Made by a program: the position numbers and the translations under genes. Source: CBDHFF01 sp965262395 (lineage in GTDB: Bacteria; Pseudomonadota; Alphaproteobacteria; Rickettsiales; Anaplasmataceae). Taken from it: a DNA stretch of 64,000 nt. Where the stretch lies: contig OZ253531.1 of NCBI GenBank assembly GCA_965262395.1, forward strand, positions 1,488,001 through 1,552,000, written 5' to 3'. The notes under the pieces are model-generated. The model was not told where the DNA came from, made no database searches, and worked only from the letters and a program-made list of their open reading frames with translations. Every line of letters starts with the position of its first letter. The first letter of the stretch is position 1. This document shows, piece after piece, positions 27,535-39,500 of the stretch.

Positions 27535-28737
27535 TTAAGGCAATTGTCCTTGCCCACCTTGCTGGTGACCTGATGGGTTTTGAGTATGCAATCCATCGGG
27601 ATGTGCGGATGATTGAAACTGTTGTCTTGGCCCACCCACCTGAGAGGAGCGCGGTTTACAAGGAGATTCCAAATTCATGCCATACGCCTGATTCATTCGA
27701 TTAATCATGCATGGCGTTGAACAATCCTCGCTTAATGTCTTCTGTTTAATAAGATCAATAATTATTGGCAAAGCACCTATATTCAAAAATATCCGGGAAT
27801 TTGGATAATCGCTTTTATCTATATCACCTTGTGTTACATACGCCTTAAATGATTGATTCAATAATTCTTTAGGAGTTACAGTCAGTTTAAGAATATTATT
27901 CATATGTGGCTGATATACAGGCTTAGCAAGAACAGTCATAGGAATATTAGCTATGGGAAGTGATGATACAGTGGAAGGATTCTGAGGGTACACAAGAGAG
28001 AATTGGTGTTTCGTCAATACAATATATGGCAAAGATTCAGCTTGATTATAATCCATATCACAGAGATTAGGTGTCGTACTCGAACCATGAGCTAATGCAG
28101 GACAATCTTTTGTTACATCAAAGACACCAGCGTATATTAATAATACCAGACCTAAAGAGTTTATTTTTATTTCACCAGATCCTGTAGCTAGCAAGCCTTT
28201 GTTTTCATAATGCTTGCTTATAAGAGAACGAAATATAACTCTCTTCGCCTTAGGTTCAAGTGACTTTCTTTCACATGTCAGAAATTTTCTACGACCTTCC
28301 ATCTTTACGTCTGGATTGTCCTCCGTAGATAAGCTCAAAGTCCAGGTACTATGCGGATCTACACACATTAGCCAGTCAGCCATAGAACCATACTGCATAG
28401 GCACCGCCACATCAGCAGTATTAGACTGTAATTGAGCAGACGAAGTCGAATGTTGGCTTCCTGCAGAATGTTGACCTCCTGTATGACCTCTTTTATGCTT
28501 AGCTACTGCACTCTGAGATGCAGAATGTTGGATTCCTGTATGACCTCTTTTATGCTTAGCTACTGCACTCTGAGATTTAGAGTGGCCATATTCAATGTAC
28601 ATAAGTATGCACCCTATAACAATTATCGCAAGAAGAACAAGAGAACCAATGATAGTTCCAACAATAATGGCCGTACGTCGTTTCGGTTTAATGCTTGCTA
28701 AGGTATCTATCAGATACATAGTTTCAAAGTAACCCAT
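27535..28737 (-). CDS. Single-pass membrane protein of unknown function with doubled linker
   Basis: The product has 400 residues from ATG 28737, which has GGGTGAT 6-9 bases upstream; the upstream GTG at 28749 is less likely. Basic residues KPKRR precede a helix at about 23-47. A linker follows with SQSAVAKHKRGHTG present twice, then His/Ser-rich sequence. Residues 110-345 look folded, with four or more cysteines. The C-terminal 45 residues are Gln/Gly/Pro-rich and low in complexity. I do not recognise a family. Its position and build group it with the genes at 23557, 26033 and 29287. Confidence 0.7.
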   Translation of the reverse strand: MGYFETMYLIDTLASIKPKRRTAIIVGTIIGSLVLLAIIVIGCILMYIEYGHSKSQSAVAKHKRGHTGIQHSASQSAVAKHKRGHTGGQHSAGSQHSTSSAQLQSNTADVAVPMQYGSMADWLMCVDPHSTWTLSLSTEDNPDVKMEGRRKFLTCERKSLEPKAKRVIFRSLISKHYENKGLLATGSGEIKINSLGLVLLIYAGVFDVTKDCPALAHGSSTTPNLCDMDYNQAESLPYIVLTKHQFSLVYPQNPSTVSSLPIANIPMTVLAKPVYQPHMNNILKLTVTPKELLNQSFKAYVTQGDIDKSDYPNSRIFLNIGALPIIIDLIKQKTLSEDCSTPCMINRMNQAYGMNLESPCKPRSSQVGGPRQQFQSSAHPDGLHTQNPSGHQQGGQGQLP

Positions 28738-29037
28738 AAATATAATCACCCAATATATACATTATTAGAATAATAATGTATATAAATTAATAAATTACTA
28801 CTATATCTTTATCACCCTTACTAAAGATGATGAATCTAATATTGAATAAAGAAGGTATGTAATAAATACAAGATAAAGAAATTGAAGCTGGAATACTAAT
28901 ATCACCGCATCAGATCATATTTAATCATAATTAATTTATTACCAATCATTGCGGAACTCTAATATAGTTCACCCAATTCTTTCACAACAATTAATTATTA
29001 ATAGCCTTTGCTGAACACTCAAAACAACCTGATTAGT
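28738..29037. other. AT-rich gap, nothing recognised
   Basis: There is no supported gene, repeat or RNA here. It must include the promoter of the gene ending at 27535. Confidence 0.5.
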
Positions 29038-29040
29038 TAT

Positions 29041-29340
29041 CTCATATTATTCACAAATCACTGGGAGGAAAACTCGTACCTGGCTCATGACCATCTGTGG
29101 AAGGACTCAAAGGATCTGGAGTATGGCCACTATCGAACCCAGAACTAGGTTGTGGAGGCACGTCTCTTGGGGGCTTCGATACAGCATTGTGATACGCTGT
29201 TTCAGGTTTATTTTGATGTAATTGATTATAACTCGTCCTAAAAAAACCTTTCTTAGAAAGGGGCTTAGGTAGTCACCTCATATTATTCACAAATCACTGG
29301 GAGGAAGACTCGTACCTGGCTCATGATTACTTGTGCTAGA
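29041..29340 (-). repeat. Copied 3' end of the gene at 29287, two copies 236 bp apart
   Basis: CTCATATTATTCACAAATCACTGG occurs at 29041 and 29277. The leftmost copy encodes a start-less reading frame ending PDPLS...HEPGTSFPPSDL and a stop, parallel to the real C-terminus PDPLS...HEPGTSLPPSDL. It lies beyond the terminator of the intact gene and is diverged at about one base in five. Confidence 0.85.
29240..29262 (-). terminator. Intrinsic terminator
   Basis: On the minus strand CCTTTC-TAA-GAAAGG is followed directly by seven T residues. It lies 25 bases after the stop of the gene at 29287 and ends that transcript. Confidence 0.8.
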
Positions 29341-29634
29341 ACTCAAAGGATCTGGTACATTGCCGCCAGTACAGAGCCCAGAAAGAGGGTGTAGAGGCAG
29401 GCCTTCTGGGGGCTTCGATGCCTTGTGATCTGACTTAAAAACATTACACTTAGAAAGAAGTGCAGGAATACCATGATTTACAATATCGTCAGTACGATCA
29501 CAAATGATCCCGCCCAGAGGCGTATACACACATACAGCCACACATGCAACGACCACACATGCTAATAAAAAAATAACCATAAGCGCAATCCGGAACTTAC
29601 CCATAGGAGTTGCAGGATTAATACCGCCAATCAT
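29287..29634 (-). CDS. Small single-pass membrane protein
   Basis: The product has 115 residues. One membrane helix spans about residues 15-37 and includes cysteines and small residues (LACVVVACVAVCV). The C-terminal half is Pro/Ser-rich and looks disordered. I do not recognise a family. It ends at a clear terminator, and its last 45 codons are duplicated downstream. GGG upstream is a weak ribosome-binding site. It could be the shrunken relative of the larger neighbours, but no sequence similarity was seen. Confidence 0.65.
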   Translation of the reverse strand: MIGGINPATPMGKFRIALMVIFLLACVVVACVAVCVYTPLGGIICDRTDDIVNHGIPALLSKCNVFKSDHKASKPPEGLPLHPLSGLCTGGNVPDPLSSSTSNHEPGTSLPPSDL

Positions 29635-29895
29635 AATTACAACCCAAAATAGATATACAATTCTTGTAACTGTAACACTAATTAATTAATATATTATATA
29701 TAATTAAAAAGAATTAGCATTGTAATGATATATTATTGAAATATATCACTAAAAACTGAACTATCATTATCTGATATTCAACACAAGTATGAGGATCTTA
29801 AATAACTCTACTGGTTAATCTTCCCGAAAAAAGACCATGCTCTATTAAGAAATCATCCATACATCGGAGATTAAACATAACTCAGAAAAATACTC
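29635..29895. other. AT-rich gap, nothing recognised
   Basis: No gene is visible here. The right part leads into duplicated rpmB tails. Confidence 0.5.
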
Positions 29896-29897
29896 CG

Positions 29898-30125
29898 ACA
29901 CAGAAGAAACTGTTGAACTATCAGAAGATAAAATCATATTACATTTTATCAGAAGATAAAATCATATAAAATCATATTACATTTTATCAACAAGATAGAT
30001 TACACAGAAGAAACTGTTGAACTATCTATCAGAAGATACTGTTGAACTTGTATCAGAAGATAAAATCATATTACATTTTATCAACAAGATAGATTACACA
30101 GAAGAAACTGTTGAACTTGTATCAG
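29898..30125 (-). repeat. Copied 3' end of rpmB, three copies
   Basis: ACACAGAAGAAACTGTTGAAC starts at 29898, 30002 and 30096, mixed with partial copies of TATCAGAAGATAAAATCATA. Only the 30096 copy is in the gene and encodes the C-terminal SDTSSTVSSV. The array is a patchwork of about 94-104 bases per unit with internal deletions. Confidence 0.88.
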
Positions 30126-30408
30126 AAGCTGTCCTCTTGAAAGCCAATCTACGAAGTTTCTGACCAAAGTCAGTTAGCCTTTTAGCTTTAATCTTAAGAA
30201 GGAAACTATCTATTCCACCGTATTTATCAATGGTACGCATTGCCGTTCTACACAATTTCAAGCTAAACTTCTTTCCAAGAAGTTCACTACACAAAGAATA
30301 ATTATGCAAATTAGGAAGGAACTTTCTTCTAGTTCTTCTATTAGAATGTGATACATTATTCCCGCTCATCACACCCTTATTCAACCATATATCACATCTT
30401 CGGCTCAT
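30094..30408 (-). CDS. rpmB: 50S ribosomal protein bL28
   Basis: The 104 residues carry the hallmark L28 core: GVMSGNNVSHSNRRTRRKF, then LPNL, then LCRTAMRTIDKYGGIDSFL. I chose the ATG at 30408 (MSRRCD) because it matches the usual bL28 start and has AGAGG five bases upstream. The longer open frame from 30501 adds residues with no L28 likeness. The typical alphaproteobacterial protein has about 97 residues; the extra Ser/Thr tail falls in the duplicated region. It follows the giant gene on the same strand by 148 bases. Confidence 0.95.
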   Translation of the reverse strand: MSRRCDIWLNKGVMSGNNVSHSNRRTRRKFLPNLHNYSLCSELLGKKFSLKLCRTAMRTIDKYGGIDSFLLKIKAKRLTDFGQKLRRLAFKRTASDTSSTVSSV

Positions 30409-30556
30409 ACTGCCTCTACAAATATCTCTATAAATCATGTACAGTCTATAAAGAAAATTACACAGTGTCAATAAAATTTTATTGCTACCAGCTTGCATCA
30501 CTTATTGCATAATCTATGCGCTTTATTATCAACAATTTTTATTGCCGATTACAATA

Positions 30557-33500
30557 TTATGTATTTACCGACTTACCACCACCCTGCTGTTGCGGTGATG
30601 GACTGGGATCAAGTTCTTGTCCAACCGAGTCTTTCATTTGGGGAGAGGGGAGACTAGTTTCTTCCTCTTCTGCAGATGGTAGAGGACTAGTACCCTTATT
30701 GGTTTCAGAAACAGGTGGAACTTTCGTTGTTGGCGCAACTGCTTCAGCTCCTTTTATTGCAAGAGGCACACAAGGACTAGTACCCTTATTGGCTTCAGGA
30801 ACAGGTGGAGCTTTCTTTGCTGATGTAGCGAGATCTTGCTCTTGGGTCACTTCTAAGAACTTCTCTTTTGTTATACCTAATGCCTTAGAAAGGAGAGAAG
30901 TGAAGCTCTGAAATAACTTTGCACGTTCGCTGTCAGATAGCTCATCAGAAGCAAATTCAAAATTAGAACAAGCATTATCCATAATACTTCCCATCCGTTC
31001 ACCTTTATTCGTAGACATACCAACAGTCTGTGGCTCGCTCTGATTGTATACATCTACGATTGCAAAGCTACCGTCTTTCAAATTACCACAGCATCTTACC
31101 TCTCTAAGTGAGTCTCTGAACTGCTTTAAGCTCATATTATCATTCATAATATCACGCACATAATAAGAAACTATACCCATTATACCCATTAAATCAGCAA
31201 CATCCTTATCACTATTTGCTTCTTCCCCTACGTTCTTGCATCTTTTCCTTACTTTATTGTGCAGGCTACTAATTGTAGATACTACAAGGGCTAGCACACG
31301 ATCTACAGGAATAGCATCTTCGTCCTCTTCTATAGCCTTTAGCATACGATCCTTCATGGAACAACATTCCTTCCCAAACGCCCACTTCTTATCATAAGTT
31401 AATTGCCCTAATATTACAAAATGATCAGCCAATATATCACATAGACTCTCTAGCTTTAAACTACAAATACTTATGTACTGTGCAAACTTTTTCCTATTGT
31501 CTTTGACTTCTCTTAGATCGTGACCCTTGATGTAGTCATATCTTAATTCATCCTGAGGCATATCAGAAGAAGACAGAGCCGTATCTTGCTTAACTTTTTC
31601 GGCGCGAGACCTTTCTATAAAAGCCCCTATCTCAGGGAGGACAGAGTGCAACTCTGCTAATAAATCTTCACGGCTCATGCTTGCTTCAGTACCATGTTTG
31701 GCAAGATAGCCATCACAGATAGCAGCGAGAATAACCTCTGTCTGACTACCCTGATTCGTAGATATATCAGCAATAAGCTCAGAAAAATTTAATGTTGTAC
31801 TTTTACTACCGACCATAAAATTCTTGCTTATCAAATGAGTATAAAACTCTACTTCAGCCAATGTTTGCTCGAACTCATCTACGCTAACATCACTATTCAT
31901 GATGTCCTTCATATAATAAGAGATTACACCCATTAATCCTGTGGAGGTCTCAACACCCTTACCTTCTTCTGCTTCTATTGTCTCTGACTCTGTATTCATT
32001 GCAGAGCTTATTTCGTGCTCAATGGTCAATATAGCACCTGCAAGCCTTGATAAACAAGCACAGTAGTCACCATCATCTAAAAAATCCTTAAACGCCAAAA
32101 ATGCGCTTGTCAAGCGCCTATTAAAAGATCTGTAATCATTAGTGCGCAGATCCCCTAAAGTCACAGCGTGCTCGATAAGGAATTTTTGTAAAATTTTTAC
32201 CTTCTTAGCGCAGGCGGATACATAAGCCAACTCACTATCATCGTCTTTCACTTCCGCTGAAGGCTTACTATCGACGCCACTCTCCTGTTTTGCCTTAACA
32301 GGAGCAACAGGTGATGGTGGTGGTAATGGTGGTGATGGTGGTGATGGTGGGCTAGTACCCTTACTGGCTTTCTTCATATTAGATAGGCATTGCGCTGTTA
32401 GACCCTCTAATTTCTCTGTTAGATCCCCTACTGTAATTTTCTTTTCTTCAACCTTCGTTACACCCTGTTTCTTCGAAGAAGATAATTTAGAAGTATCAGG
32501 AGCAACAGGTGGTGGTGGTGGTGATGGTGGTGGGCTAGTACCCTTACTGACTTCAATAGTAGGTGGGACTTCCACTATTGACAAGGCTGTCTTAGCTCCT
32601 GCTCCAACTCCTTCTACTGCAAGTGTATCACAAGACAAAACCTCACTTGCCATTTGATTTATTTTTTCTGTTCCTTCGTTAGTTGCGCTGCCAAGAACAA
32701 AAAGATTATCCATATTTTTATCCAGATAATTAACAATGCTCGGGATTATAGCATCATCTATCTTCACGCCCATCCTTGTAGCCATTTGACTAATACTAGC
32801 AATTTCTTCCTTGAGCTTTGTTGCACATGCCCTATATTGACCTAATTGTATATGCTCTTTAACTTCAGCAAGCATCTTAGCAATCTTCGATTCCACTATA
32901 GGCATAATAAGATTATGCAACGAATCTGGAGCAACATTACTTATCAAATTATTCAAAAAGATACCGAGAGTCTTAATACAATGGTCTAACTTCGCTTCTT
33001 TAGGAAATTTTGTATGCACCCTTTCCATGACGCTCGCCAATGAGTCTGTAAAATCATCCGCCTCTGGTTCTTCTGCTTTTACTTTCCTAACAACCGCAGG
33101 CTCTGGCTTTCCTGGTTTTCGAGCTTCGGCCATTCCTAGAAAATGACTTGAAGCCTCTTCTGCCATTTCCTGGATTTGCTCCCTTGAATCTTCTACACCC
33201 TCAAGCCCAAGAAAATCATCTCTATGATCACTTATATAACCAGCAATATCATTCACCATGTCCTGATCTACATCAATATGAATCAAACCATCCGGAGCTG
33301 ACAAATCTTGCATAGCATCAACCAGCCCAACAATATGCTGCACATATCCGTCAATATTCGCTGATGAATCTAATTGAAGCGCTCTTTTAAAAATTAATTC
33401 CATATTTCTCTTTTTATCTTCATCAACACCTCCCGCTATTTCACCATCTATCTTAATGAAATTGTCTACAAGATCCATGAAGAACCAGACCACAGTAGCA

Positions 33501-36500
33501 GGGTACACATCTTCTCTGCCCTGGGCAGTAAGTTTGTTATGCATATACGTCATAGATTCTGTGATTGATTTTGTAGAAACATCTCTCGTCTTTAATTTCT
33601 CTGTCTCAACAACCGCAGGCTCTGGCTTTCCTGGTTTTCGAGCTTTGGCCATTTCTAGAAAATGACTTGAAGCCTCTTTTGCCATTTCCTGGATTTGCTC
33701 CTTTGAATCTTCTACACCCTCAAGATCACGGAATCTTTCTTTATTCTTATTTAGATAACCCACAATATCCTTAATCATGGCAGTATCCACCTTAACCTCG
33801 GCAAGATAACTCTTATCAGAAAGTCCTTTTATAAAATACATCACATCAAAGGTACACTGCACATATTCGTCAACATTTGTGAGTTTTTTAACGTCCTGAT
33901 GCAAACTCCCAATCAAGCCCATTATTTTCAATCCGAGCTGTTGCCTACCCGAATCAGTATTTTTTGTAGAAAATTCGAATACAACATTATTTATAAAATC
34001 CATTACAGTAGCAGGATACTTCGCTGGTGAACCTTGATCAGCAGATGAATCACTTATATACATAATAAATGACCTGATTGATTCTTTTATACCCTCTTCC
34101 AGCTCTTCCTGGGTTTCTTCCTCTCCCTCTCTTTCTTTGTCCTCTTCCTCTTCCTTAGTAACTGAAGACTCTAGTTTATTTTCTGACTCCTTTGTTGAAT
34201 CATTAGCTCCTTTCTTGAAACGATCTAAAGCATCCTTTGCCATTTGTTTTATTGAACTACCATCAGCCTTAAAAAAACTCTCTTTATTATCAAACATATA
34301 GGCAGCAATACTCGAAATCAGAGCATCATTTACCCTAAGATCCAGCTTGCCCTGGGATTTTGCATCTATTTCTCTCATTGCAATATAAATTCCTTCTGCA
34401 CATTTCATATACTGAGATGCTCTCATCTGGAGCTTAGCTTCCGCAATCATATTCTGAATCGCATCCTCTGCTATCCCCATGACCTTTGCCTTACTCAAAT
34501 GGACGTTGATGAAAACCTCTACGCTGATACCTCCTGATGGAATAATATTCGATATAAGTTCAATTAAGAATCGCGACACATTATCAAGACGAGCATCTAA
34601 TGCTTGATTATCAAAAGATTCTATATGCATATTCCGTATAAATTTTTTCAATAATGCTACAGAATGATTGCCAGGAAGGCCTTCTTCATTTTCTAAAACA
34701 CTTGCACTAGTTAATTTTGATCTATCTTTCTCGGATGCCTTCCTCCGACTCCTGCTTAATAATTTACTTTTGATGAGACCGCCTATGTGCCCCTCTCCAT
34801 TACCAGGCATAGGTATCATAGGAGATATGATAAGATCGCGCGTCTTCACCAAACATACAATCTCCGCCCCAAAGAAAATTAAAAAAATTAGAGCACCGAG
34901 CAGCATAGCTACACTTTTGCCAATCAAAGCCTTACTAATCGTTGTAGCCTTAGTAATCTGATCTACTGCCTTAACAAGCAATGTTATTGTATACATAACA
35001 AGACTAAGAGCTAGGACAAATTCTATTATTCTGAGTGCAATCGACATGCGATCAAAGAATTTTCCTCTAGCAGCATATCTCCTCAGCGCACCTTTCATCG
35101 TTATTGCACGATCTCTTAGATTATACGCTATAGGCAATTTATATTCGTTAGCAAAATCCAAAGCAGAATCAACAATTTTGCCGGATCTCAGCGATTTACC
35201 TATTACAGAATTAGCTACGGCTACATGCTTGCTGAATTCCGCATGATTCAACCCCTCTACGCTACCAAATTCTACTCTATTGTTATATAAGTATAGATTT
35301 CTCATCCTTTCAGAATTTACTTCTCCCGTGATCTCACTTGAGTCAAATGCATATTTCGCACTACCAGTTTCCTCTCTATTTCTCTGAACTGCTATATCTT
35401 TCGGCTGCAAAGAAGCAAGATTTTTAGTTACATTATATGGAATCTTAATAAAGTTTTTAGGCACACTATCAGGAGGTAGTTTAATGTCCGTAACCTTAAG
35501 GTGATCATCCTCTGTTTCCTCCTTCCCAAAAAATACCTCCCGAGATGGCGGAATAAGATAATATTTTATATAACGTGCAACACAGGACTGATATTGATCC
35601 TCTTTCCACTCTTCTTCCGAATAATAAGGCATTCCTAAATCACCATGGCCACGATAGAAAGTTGGCTCAAAGATATTATCTCTTCTCTCTTGTGTAGTGT
35701 TACAACCTACCGCCGAGAAATTAGTAAATAGCACTGTATCTTCAGAGCAAGATACACGCGACTTGGCTTTCTTTATCGTTTTTAGACGATCCCCTACAAA
35801 GCACGTCCCCTCCATTCTGTTTTTGAAAGAATGCACTAGCGAATGCAATTGTATATTATCATCACCTGGACTTGCACCTAACTTCATGTTTAGGCAGAAA
35901 CCACAGAGCAAAGAACGCAAGCTCTTATTGTCACTACAAAGTGACATTACGCTCTTAAACGCCTTCGCTTTATCGGAATCAAGCTGATGGCTGTTGCATA
36001 GCAGAACATTCATCAACAACAAGCCTTGCTCAGAGCAACGCTTTTGCGATCTTGCGACCTCTCCCATATTAACCCTAGTTAAACGCCCGTCAACAACAAG
36101 CATATTACTTAAATCCGATTCATTGTCTGGCGCAAATAAGCCATTAAATAGTGCATTCTCTACAAAACCATCCATATTAACTAGCTTGCCAAGCACAGCG
36201 GGAGACATCATGGCAATCATATTATCTAAGGCATATACCCGCCTACTCCTAGCGTCTATTGCATCTTTATGATCTTGCAAATCCTTTATAGAATCATATC
36301 TGCCAGTGAACTCGCAAGGGTTTTCCCGATCGTGCTTCACAATCGATTGACGAAGGTCTGTAAAATACTTCAAAGTCTTAAATTGCTTGACATATCCAGG
36401 GTCTTTAGCACCAAAAGTACTTTGCACATACTCTTCCAAAGTCTGAACCTTTTTCTTGTTGAGCGCATCGCTATCAACATAAACAACAGATGGATCAACA

Positions 36501-39500
36501 TCACTCTTTACCATTGCTGCAGTCGTATAAATAGATGTCGGCAATGGTAAGGGCAAGATTATATTCCAGGAATCTGCAAATGATAACTTAAGTATATTGC
36601 GTGCAATTATATCACCCCCACCATGGTTCGGGTCTGATACCTTGAAATCAGGCGCATAATTATGCATATAACGATCTATTTCTTTTTTCAAAAGAGCTAA
36701 ATGTCTCTCTTTGCTCTTTATCACATTCTTTTTATGAGATAGAGCGTCATGATTCTTAAGGGCAGTTGCGTGATCTTTATAATCCGCAATTATACATCCT
36801 TCATGATACTCTTGTACAGCATCAATAACGCTTTCCATATTATGTATCTCAAATTTAGGGAGGCCATTATTTTTGTACCCTAATTCAGTATTTAATGCAG
36901 CAACAGCCTCCTTCTGAGTGGATTCGAAACGCGCCCCTCTATCAACACCAGCACTGCCCAAGTCACCGTCCAGTTTTCTAGAAAAATTCTTATACCTTGA
37001 GTTATTTGCGCATTCATCACTACTCTTATAATCATCCTTAATTTCTTTTCTTATTTGCCGCTCAGCATTTGACAACTCATTCCTTAACCTATCATCAGGA
37101 CATAACATCAGCAAAGATGTCGACCTACGAACATACTCACTAATAATTTTTGTAAATTGCATGTTTTGTTCTGATTCAGCACCATCCCAAGAACCAGCGT
37201 TTCCATTTCTATGCCGAATCTCTTGAGCTACTGAGATAGCTATCTGATTCATCATCTTTTTCTCTTCTATGTCTATGTCTATGCGCTCACCTTTTCTATC
37301 TTCCTCTATCTGCCTAGTAAACAACTCTAAATATCCTGAGACTCTATTATTATGCTCTGCAGTGCATGATAATGGCTGACCGTTTTGTGCCTTTACTACG
37401 TCCTGATCGACCTCGTTCATAAATTGTGCAGAACACTCTTTTACACCATTGAAGAGGCAGAGCGCAATATTATCCATTACTTTTCCAGCAATGTAAGCAC
37501 GAAGCCCATCACCTTCATTATCTAATAGGCTAGAGATCTCAGCGCTCTTGACACTAGTATCATTTTGCATAGCTTTGGCAACATTATCAATAAATTCTTT
37601 TTCTCTTAATAATACAAAAAGATCGTTCGTTATGATATCTGACAATTTACTATCTACCTTAGTCTTGACTAACGCACGAGCATGCTCATCATCATTCATT
37701 TTTTGAGACACGCCTTCATCAACTGATTTTACTAATCCCTCTTTAGCTTGGGCATATACTTCGCAATAAGAATCATGAAAATCAAATATAGATTCAACAC
37801 TTATCTCAGCTTCCTTAGTAGGATTATCGCTAATCATTATCCCCCTGGTTAACGCCCCTGTTCTCTCTGCTGCAAATGAGATGTAAGCATTCACAAAAGA
37901 AATACAGTAGTGCATACTAGGATTTTGGTGACTTGGATCAAAACAAGAATCATGTAAATTGTCATTATTTTCTGACAAATATTGATATATAATTGCAGTC
38001 AAACAAGCTGGCTTTAAGGGAATGATATGCTCACTATAGCCAAGATTTCTATAACCATCCTTATTTGCAAATTCAACGTATTCAGCAATACAAAGAGCTG
38101 TTCCATCTTTAATACTATCTATGAATTTCTGCCTTTTATGAAGGAAAGACCCCCCCTTCTTGGTATCATTTACATCCACAAGTTCGTTAAATGATTTTAA
38201 AGCTTGTAACTCACGAAGATGTCCAATGCTACGTGTAATAGACTCAGATCGTTGAGATTTACTTGCATTGGTATTAAAAGAACACATTTCTCTTGCATAT
38301 CTCGAGAAAGGAATCTTCTCTTGCATGGAATATATTGGCAAATCACCTTCTTTATCGTGATCTTCTGCCTCAGAACCGCTGACATCCACTATATAATCAT
38401 CGACCGACAGCTTGTTATCTTCCGACATCATATGCCTCGTTGCAGACAATATATTCTTCCTGGCAGATACAGCCTTCTCCTTCTCCTCTTCCGTCCCGGG
38501 TTGCTCTCTTAACGATGAATCAGCTAATACCAATCTAGCCTGCACCTCATGAGATATAACACGTACACACGAAATTAAAGTCTCATTGAATTTTATCCGC
38601 CCCCTGTCATCACATATCTTATTTCTCAATTCTAAGTCTACAAAGGCTTTGTGGAATAATTCCCCTATAACCTCTGTAAGAAAGATAACATCGTCTTCTG
38701 TTCTAAACGCTTGAAAGGCAGCATTATTAGGAGTTTTTGCATTAGCAAAAATAAAAGCAGCAGCAATACGAGATACAGATTCCTGAAATAATTTTTTGCC
38801 TTCATCTGAAATATCAACCGGTTTTATCGCAAGTAATTCATAAAAATTAGAAATTATGGAATCCCAATGCCCATTCAGTGCCTGAAATTTCTTATCCCTT
38901 GCCGGTACATCATCAGTCTTTGGTAAAGTTTTTTTCTTTACAGCATGATCGCTATGCATGACCTTACCATTGCCATCAATAAAAGATACATCTCGATGAC
39001 CATGAAACATTGCATGTAAGCGACCTATATTGCTATCTTTATCACCTTGAGGGTGAGTGACATGGGCATCCTCTCCTGATGAGACCCGAGATTCAGGAGG
39101 AACCTCAGGTGCCTGCGAATCTGGATCAACCTTAGTTGGTGCAGGCTCAGGAGAAGTGTTAGGCTCTTTTGGATCTGTATCAGCCTTAGTTGGCGCAGGC
39201 TCAGAAGAGGTGTTAGACGCTTTTGGATCTGGATCAACCTTAGTTGGCGCAGGCTCAGAAGAGGTGTTAGACGCTTTTGGGCCTGGATCAGCTTTAGCTA
39301 TTGCGACTGAAGAATAGCCCAAGGAACCAATTTTAACTAATTTCTCATCTTCACCATCCGATTCATAAAATGATAATCTAGACTGAATTTCTTGCACAGT
39401 ATTATTGCCATATTTTGCATCGTCAACTTTTGTATCGTCAACTTCTGCATCGGCAACTTCTGCATCGTCAACTTCTGCATCGTCAAATTCTGCATCGTCA

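Noticed and set aside
30409..30501. N-terminal extension of bL28
   Set aside because: The extra 31 residues do not resemble L28, while AGAGG precedes the internal ATG at 30408.
32300..32550. RickA-like or formin-like actin nucleator in the 3074-residue protein
   Set aside because: Polyproline is present, but I found no WH2, central/acidic or FH2 motif.
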